From assembly GCA_023627715.1 (NCBI GenBank), contig JAMAHW010000004.1, forward strand, positions 558,001 through 622,000: DNA of 64,000 bases, written 5' to 3'. Every line of letters begins with the position of its first letter. Within the stretch, counting starts at the first letter, position 1. The notes under the pieces were generated by a model. That model made no database searches. It had not been told where the DNA came from and was given only the letters and a program-made list of their open reading frames with translations. Source of the stretch: Periconia sp. R9002. Its lineage: Eukaryota; Ascomycota; Dothideomycetes; Pleosporales; Periconiaceae. This document shows, piece by piece, positions 59,851-64,000 of the stretch. The translations under genes and the position numbers were made by a program.

Positions 59851-60254
59851 ATGGTAATTTGGAAATACTCATACTAAGTGATCGCAACACGACTGACATG
59901 TCTCTAGCTCGACCGTCTCGTGGGCCTCAGCATGCTCCTCGCAGCAACGGCCGTCTTCGTATACTACACAGTCTGGACTCTGTTCATGGTAATCCACCCT
60001 TACCACTCCTATTAGTCTATATACACCCATTTCATAAGCTCTTCTTATACGTATCACGAGCTGACGTTTCCCAGCCATTTGTCGACGAGGACCACGTGCT
60101 CCACTCCTTTTTCCTTCCGCGTGTTTGGGCCATTCGCATCCCCGTCATCCTCATCATTCTCTTTGGAACTGTGGTCGGCAGTTTCCTCTCCGTTGTTATG
60201 ATACGGAGCAATCGCAAGAAGGCATTGAAGGCGAAGCAAAAGAAGTCCACGTAG
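59851..60254 (+). CDS. DPM2: Dolichol-phosphate mannose synthase regulatory subunit
   Basis: Three exons (59851-59853, 59908-59988, 60075-60254) give 87 residues, the normal DPM2 size. The protein starts MLDRLVGLSMLLAATAVFVYYTVW (first membrane helix; written here in two parts by the splice after Met), then PFVDEDHVLHSF and a second helix IRIPVILIILFGTVVGSFL. It ends with the basic ER-type tail RSNRKKALKAKQKKST. DPM2 stabilises the DPM synthase in the ER membrane and also associates with GPI-GnT. Exon 1 consists only of the start codon, followed at once by a GTAATT donor. No other reading gives the family's N-terminus. It supplies Dol-P-Man for GPI14 (20.3 kb) and for N- and O-mannosylation. 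Confidence 0.93.
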
Positions 60255-60437
60255 AACATCCACGATGAGGAGGGGGGAACAATTAATTGAGTCATCCATT
60301 TGAAGGCACATAGCGTCTTTCGAGCGGTATAGCACGATAGTTTGGGGAATGAGGGTTTGAGTCTCGCTAAAACTATGGGAATATCTTCATTGATATGTAC
60401 TTGTCTGGGTTTTGCACAGTCCCTTCCGGGTGCTTTC

Positions 60438-63400
60438 TCACATAACGTTGCACCCATCATCGGTGTTCAGCACAAGAGCCGGCTGCCCGTTATTATCCAC
60501 GCCAATGCCAGCATTAGGATACGCGTGGAGTCTTTGTGCTAGTTGACTTAGCAATGCCCTTGTAATGAAAGCATCCTCTCCACCACCTCTACGCGTCATG
60601 TCATTTTCCGAAATGATTTCGTATGATTTATGCATTGCCTTCCGACTCTTTAGCCCGTTGGCTGCGACTTCGTCATCTTCATCTTCACTCATGGTGGGAT
60701 CGCGAGGCGGAGGAGTCTCTGAGTCCTGTCGTTGACGTCTCCTTCGTCCAAAATTGATGCTTGACATGCTAGGATCAGCACGGTGGACACCAATACCTTT
60801 GCGGGCATTTTGCTGCTCATTTGCGTCAGGTGAGAATATCTTGATGGTATGATCAATTCCTGATACAGCTATAGTTGGTTCGTACGGGTGGCCTGCAATC
60901 GATTAGTATCATAAGCATTTAGAGCGTGTGAATGGATAAAACTGACCTTGAATCACATTGACCACTTCACCGTCACCTTCAAGGATATTCACAAGCTGTG
61001 CAGTTTTCCGATCCCAGATGAAAAAATGGCCACAATCGCTGCCACTTACGACATACTCGTCCTGCTGCCCGAAGAAATTGACATCTTTGACAGTCCGGAT
61101 ATTGCAGTGGCCGCTGTACACTCGAGTATGTGGAGCACAGGGCACATCAGCTTCGACACGCTCTCGTAAATAGCTCCGGTCGAAATCGGATCGCCAGAGG
61201 ATACGCCCACTTTGAGTGCGGGTTAAACCAGGTACTTCAACGTCTTCGTCGTCATCCTCATCTCCTTCGAGATCCGAGGGATTCAAGTCGCCATCTGATT
61301 CTTCTTCGTCGTCGTCGACTTCAATTGATTCACTATCGTCATCATTTTCATTTTCCTCATCTTCATCGTCCACGTTGACTTCTGTTCGCATTGGTAGGTC
61401 TTCCCCGGCCAATGCACGTGAGCTAGAAGCAATATCTTCTTGTGCAGCCGCATTCCTCGCCCATGCTTCATTGACAAGTGCTTCATACTCTTCTACGTCA
61501 TTAGTCTCCGGCAGATCCACGTCTGTCTGGCTTTGCCGATGTCCTCGCTCTGAGGCTTGAATGCTGGGGTCTCCAATTCCTCGCCCACCGTAAGCCCGAT
61601 CGATAGTGAAGAAGCGAAGATTCTTGGACGCGTTGAGTAACACCCCTCGCCCGACTTTCAAAGCCCAGCGCCTAACGGCTGCTGCGCGGTCTTGCGTAGG
61701 TTCCTCGTCTGCTTCGTCAGTTGAAGATTTGTCTGCGCCAGTCAGATCTGCGAAAGGTATTTTCAAGGCATGAGAAAAGGCTATCACAGCATGCTTTTCC
61801 GACGCAACCAGCACCCTGGTGTCATCGGTCTCGAATCTGTTAGCGTCGACATCAACAATGCGGGTGTCATCTGCGAGCTCAAGAAGATGCGGAATGAGAA
61901 TACCATCGATGGCATCAAGATCTTCATCAGCAGGTATGGGGAAGCGGTTGGAGACGTTGCGGCTAGAAAATCCATTAATTAAAGCACCCACTCCACTATC
62001 CAGCCACAGCAGGATGGCTTTCAAAAAGTCGTACGCGAAATGTTCGTGGCGGGGCAAAGCTCTCTCATTCGGCGCGGGTTGTATGACAGCGAAATATTGA
62101 CTTATGATTCCTTGCGAATCACCAGGTGTCTGCAGTTGGCCGCCCAGGACACGAGCAAGAGTACCAGTCGCTTGGACGAAGCGTCGATAAGTTGATCGAG
62201 TGTCTCGAAGCTTATTCTGCAGCGCCACATCGACAGGAGATGGGTCTACAGGGTAACGCCATGATCTTGACACTTCATCCATGATTGGTAATATTGCGGC
62301 TGCTCGGCCCAGAATATCATCAAGTCTGGATTGGTATGAGGTGGGATCATCCATATCACATGTTTCGGCAAGATGAAAGATGTCGCGAAGCTTGGTTAAT
62401 GCAGACGCGGTCCGGAAATGAGCAGTATTTCGGATGGCGGCCAACTCATCCTGGGACGCAAAACTCTGAGGGGCTTCGATTGAAATTTCCTCGCTCTGAC
62501 CATTCCCATAATTCACTCGTAATGCAAGACCATCATCATCAGAACTCTCCGTACGCTGCCGTGAATTGGTTCGATCTACTTCTTCCCGATTAAAAGAACC
62601 AGATTTCGGGCGTTTACGTTTACGGCTTTGATCCTTAGAGCGGCGGCCTGCGGAGCTTGTGGATGATTTTGCCACGACATAATCCTCGGAAGCGTCTGGA
62701 GCCCTCTGGATGTCAAAACTATAGACGTGTTCTCCCGACCAGCTGACAATAAGCTCATTGGGATTGGCATCGCTAATTTTGCAAGCTGTGATGTGCCCAT
62801 TATCAGTCCGTCTCATCCGCTGCTTTCCATCTTTCGCAAACTTTTTCACGCACTGCGTAGCACTATTGAACAGCGCTTCATCGTGATCACTCCAGTTTTC
62901 AGGGCTGGAAAGCTTCATTCCTCTTTCCGCGAGCTTGTCCCTCCCCAACATTCGTCGATCATGAAGAAAACAGTGCAGATGGGCCCCTCCCAGGGCTATA
63001 TAATGCGGCTGTGACGGTGAACAGGACACAGTGTTTAAGTCCAGGTGGTAGCGAGAGTAAGAAATGAGAGGGGCAGGAATGTTGTCAGAACCCTCGGCAG
63101 CCCAGCTGGGTAGCATTGTATCTCTTGGCGGAGGATACGTTTGGGGAGGCTGACGTATGTCCCATTGGCGCACATCACCGTCTTCCGAGCAAGTGAGAAA
63201 GTAGAAGGGGCTGTCTTCCGTTACTATCCGCTTGACCGTATCGGTGTGGCATTTGAACGCCTTTGCATTGGTGTCACCTTGCGTCAAGGTGATGCCATGG
63301 GGTAGACCCTGATTGCCTATGCGGTACCTGGCTCCGTTTGACCTTCTCGAAGATGTTCCCCGTAGAGCGGAATGGCCCGAATGTTCAATATCAAATATAC

Positions 63401-63813
63401 GGACATCGTCGGTCGCCGAGACTATGGTACGGTCATTGGAATAAGGCATGAACTTGACGGAGAAAATGTTGGAGGTATGACCGGTTACGATAGATGTGGT
63501 GAGGTTGAACTGCGACGTGGACGAGTCGGGATGATAGCTGTGAATGTTGATACGGTGATCGTCGGAGCCGGAGGCGAGTAGACGGCCAGACGTGGACCAG
63601 CTGATGGAAGTTAGTCACGGTGAAGAGTGCCAGTTGGAAGGGAGAGGCATACCATAGAGCGTTTACGCATCCTGTATGGCCTTCAAGCTCATTGACAATA
63701 TCCAAGTCCTGAACCCATTTCCTGTCGCCGTAGAGACCTGGTACGCCGGGATATCGGGTGCGATCTGAGGCGATCTCCCGTTTGAGCAAACGATCGAATA
63801 TCGTGTTCTTCAT
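60438..63813 (-). CDS. WD40 protein of the DCAF6/DCAF8 type (CUL4 substrate receptor)
   Basis: Three exons (63813-63653, 63600-60947, 60892-60438) give 1089 residues. N-terminal WD repeats are clear (ELEGHTGCVNALCWSTSGR, LLASGSDDHRINIHSYH, TGHTSNIFSVKFMPYSNDR, CHTDTVKRIVTEDSPF, EDGDVRQWDIRQP). A long middle insert follows, with a nuclear-signal-like RKRKRPKSG. An acidic run (DDEDEENENDDDSESIEVD) precedes the final blades VVSGSDCGHFFIWDRKT and PYEPTIAVSGIDHTIKIFSP, both hallmark DCAF6/8 sequences. WD proteins of this group dock on DDB1 and select substrates for CUL4 ubiquitin ligase. In fungi the role is inferred. The C-terminus carries a RRRRQRQD basic patch. The gene is complete, with 187 bp of upstream sequence to the window end. 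Confidence 0.9.
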
Positions 63814-64000
63814 GGCGACGGTGCGAGGCTAGGAGCTGTACTTGATATGAGGCGGAAACAGAGGCAAGGGTGTAGGAGGAGTACGAGGGAGGTAAGAGGA
63901 GCAAAGGCGGCGTGGAAAGAGATGGAACTTTTGGATGGAAGCGGACAGATCAGTCGGGCGGAATGAGCTGTCGATGAGGGTGACGGACGCAGAGACGGGC

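Overview
The window is nuclear DNA of a filamentous ascomycete (Pezizomycotina). Coding regions are cut by many short GT-AG introns, mostly about 45-80 nt, and intergenic spacers run from 0.2 to 3.9 kb. Gene content is typically fungal: a Zn2Cys6 regulator, GH16 glucanases, WSC domains, a fungal GT2 synthase and a PIN-domain protein of the NMD4 type. I could not fix the class from sequence alone. I assembled 20 confident spliced gene models plus one weak small one. No rRNA, tRNA, CRISPR array or intact transposon was seen.

Layout. 1-3.4 kb: no gene recognised. 3.4-10.1 kb: two minus-strand extracellular or membrane enzymes, a secreted five-WSC copper radical oxidase (AA5_1-like) and a membrane-anchored GH16 glucanase. 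12.4-16.0 kb: a large membrane GT2 glycosyltransferase. 17.1-21.8 kb: a PIN/RGG protein, a TRAX (translin-associated) protein, and GPI14 divergent from TRAX. 22.4-23.9 kb: a two-repeat Myb/SANT-like protein. 26.7-28.0 kb: a secreted lichenase-like GH16. 31.9-40.2 kb: a housekeeping block with the APC/C activator CDH1, an M18 aspartyl aminopeptidase, a PHO13-type HAD phosphatase and the primase large subunit PRI2. 41.6-55.2 kb: an accessory-looking block with a 28-cysteine secreted protein, an aldo-keto reductase, an orphan protein, an FAD oxidoreductase, a Zn2Cys6 factor and a 7TM receptor, interspersed with decayed repeats. 57.2-63.8 kb: housekeeping again, with CWC22, DPM2 and a DCAF6-like WD40 protein.

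Themes. Several genes serve the cell surface: the GT2 synthase, two GH16 glucanases and the WSC oxidase act on or at the wall, while GPI14 uses the dolichol-phosphate-mannose made by the complex that DPM2 stabilises. Splicing is notable throughout. I infer an ATG-only first exon (DPM2), micro-exons of 16-22 nt in four genes, one GC-AG intron, two tandem acceptors, and a 48-nt stop-free in-frame intron. Within the WSC oxidase, introns recur at the same codons of successive domains, which reads as a record of domain duplication. The most unusual non-genic signal is a set of diverged direct repeats in 44.5-52.6 kb whose differences are mostly transitions, in two pairs strongly G-to-A biased, suggesting repeat-induced point mutation.
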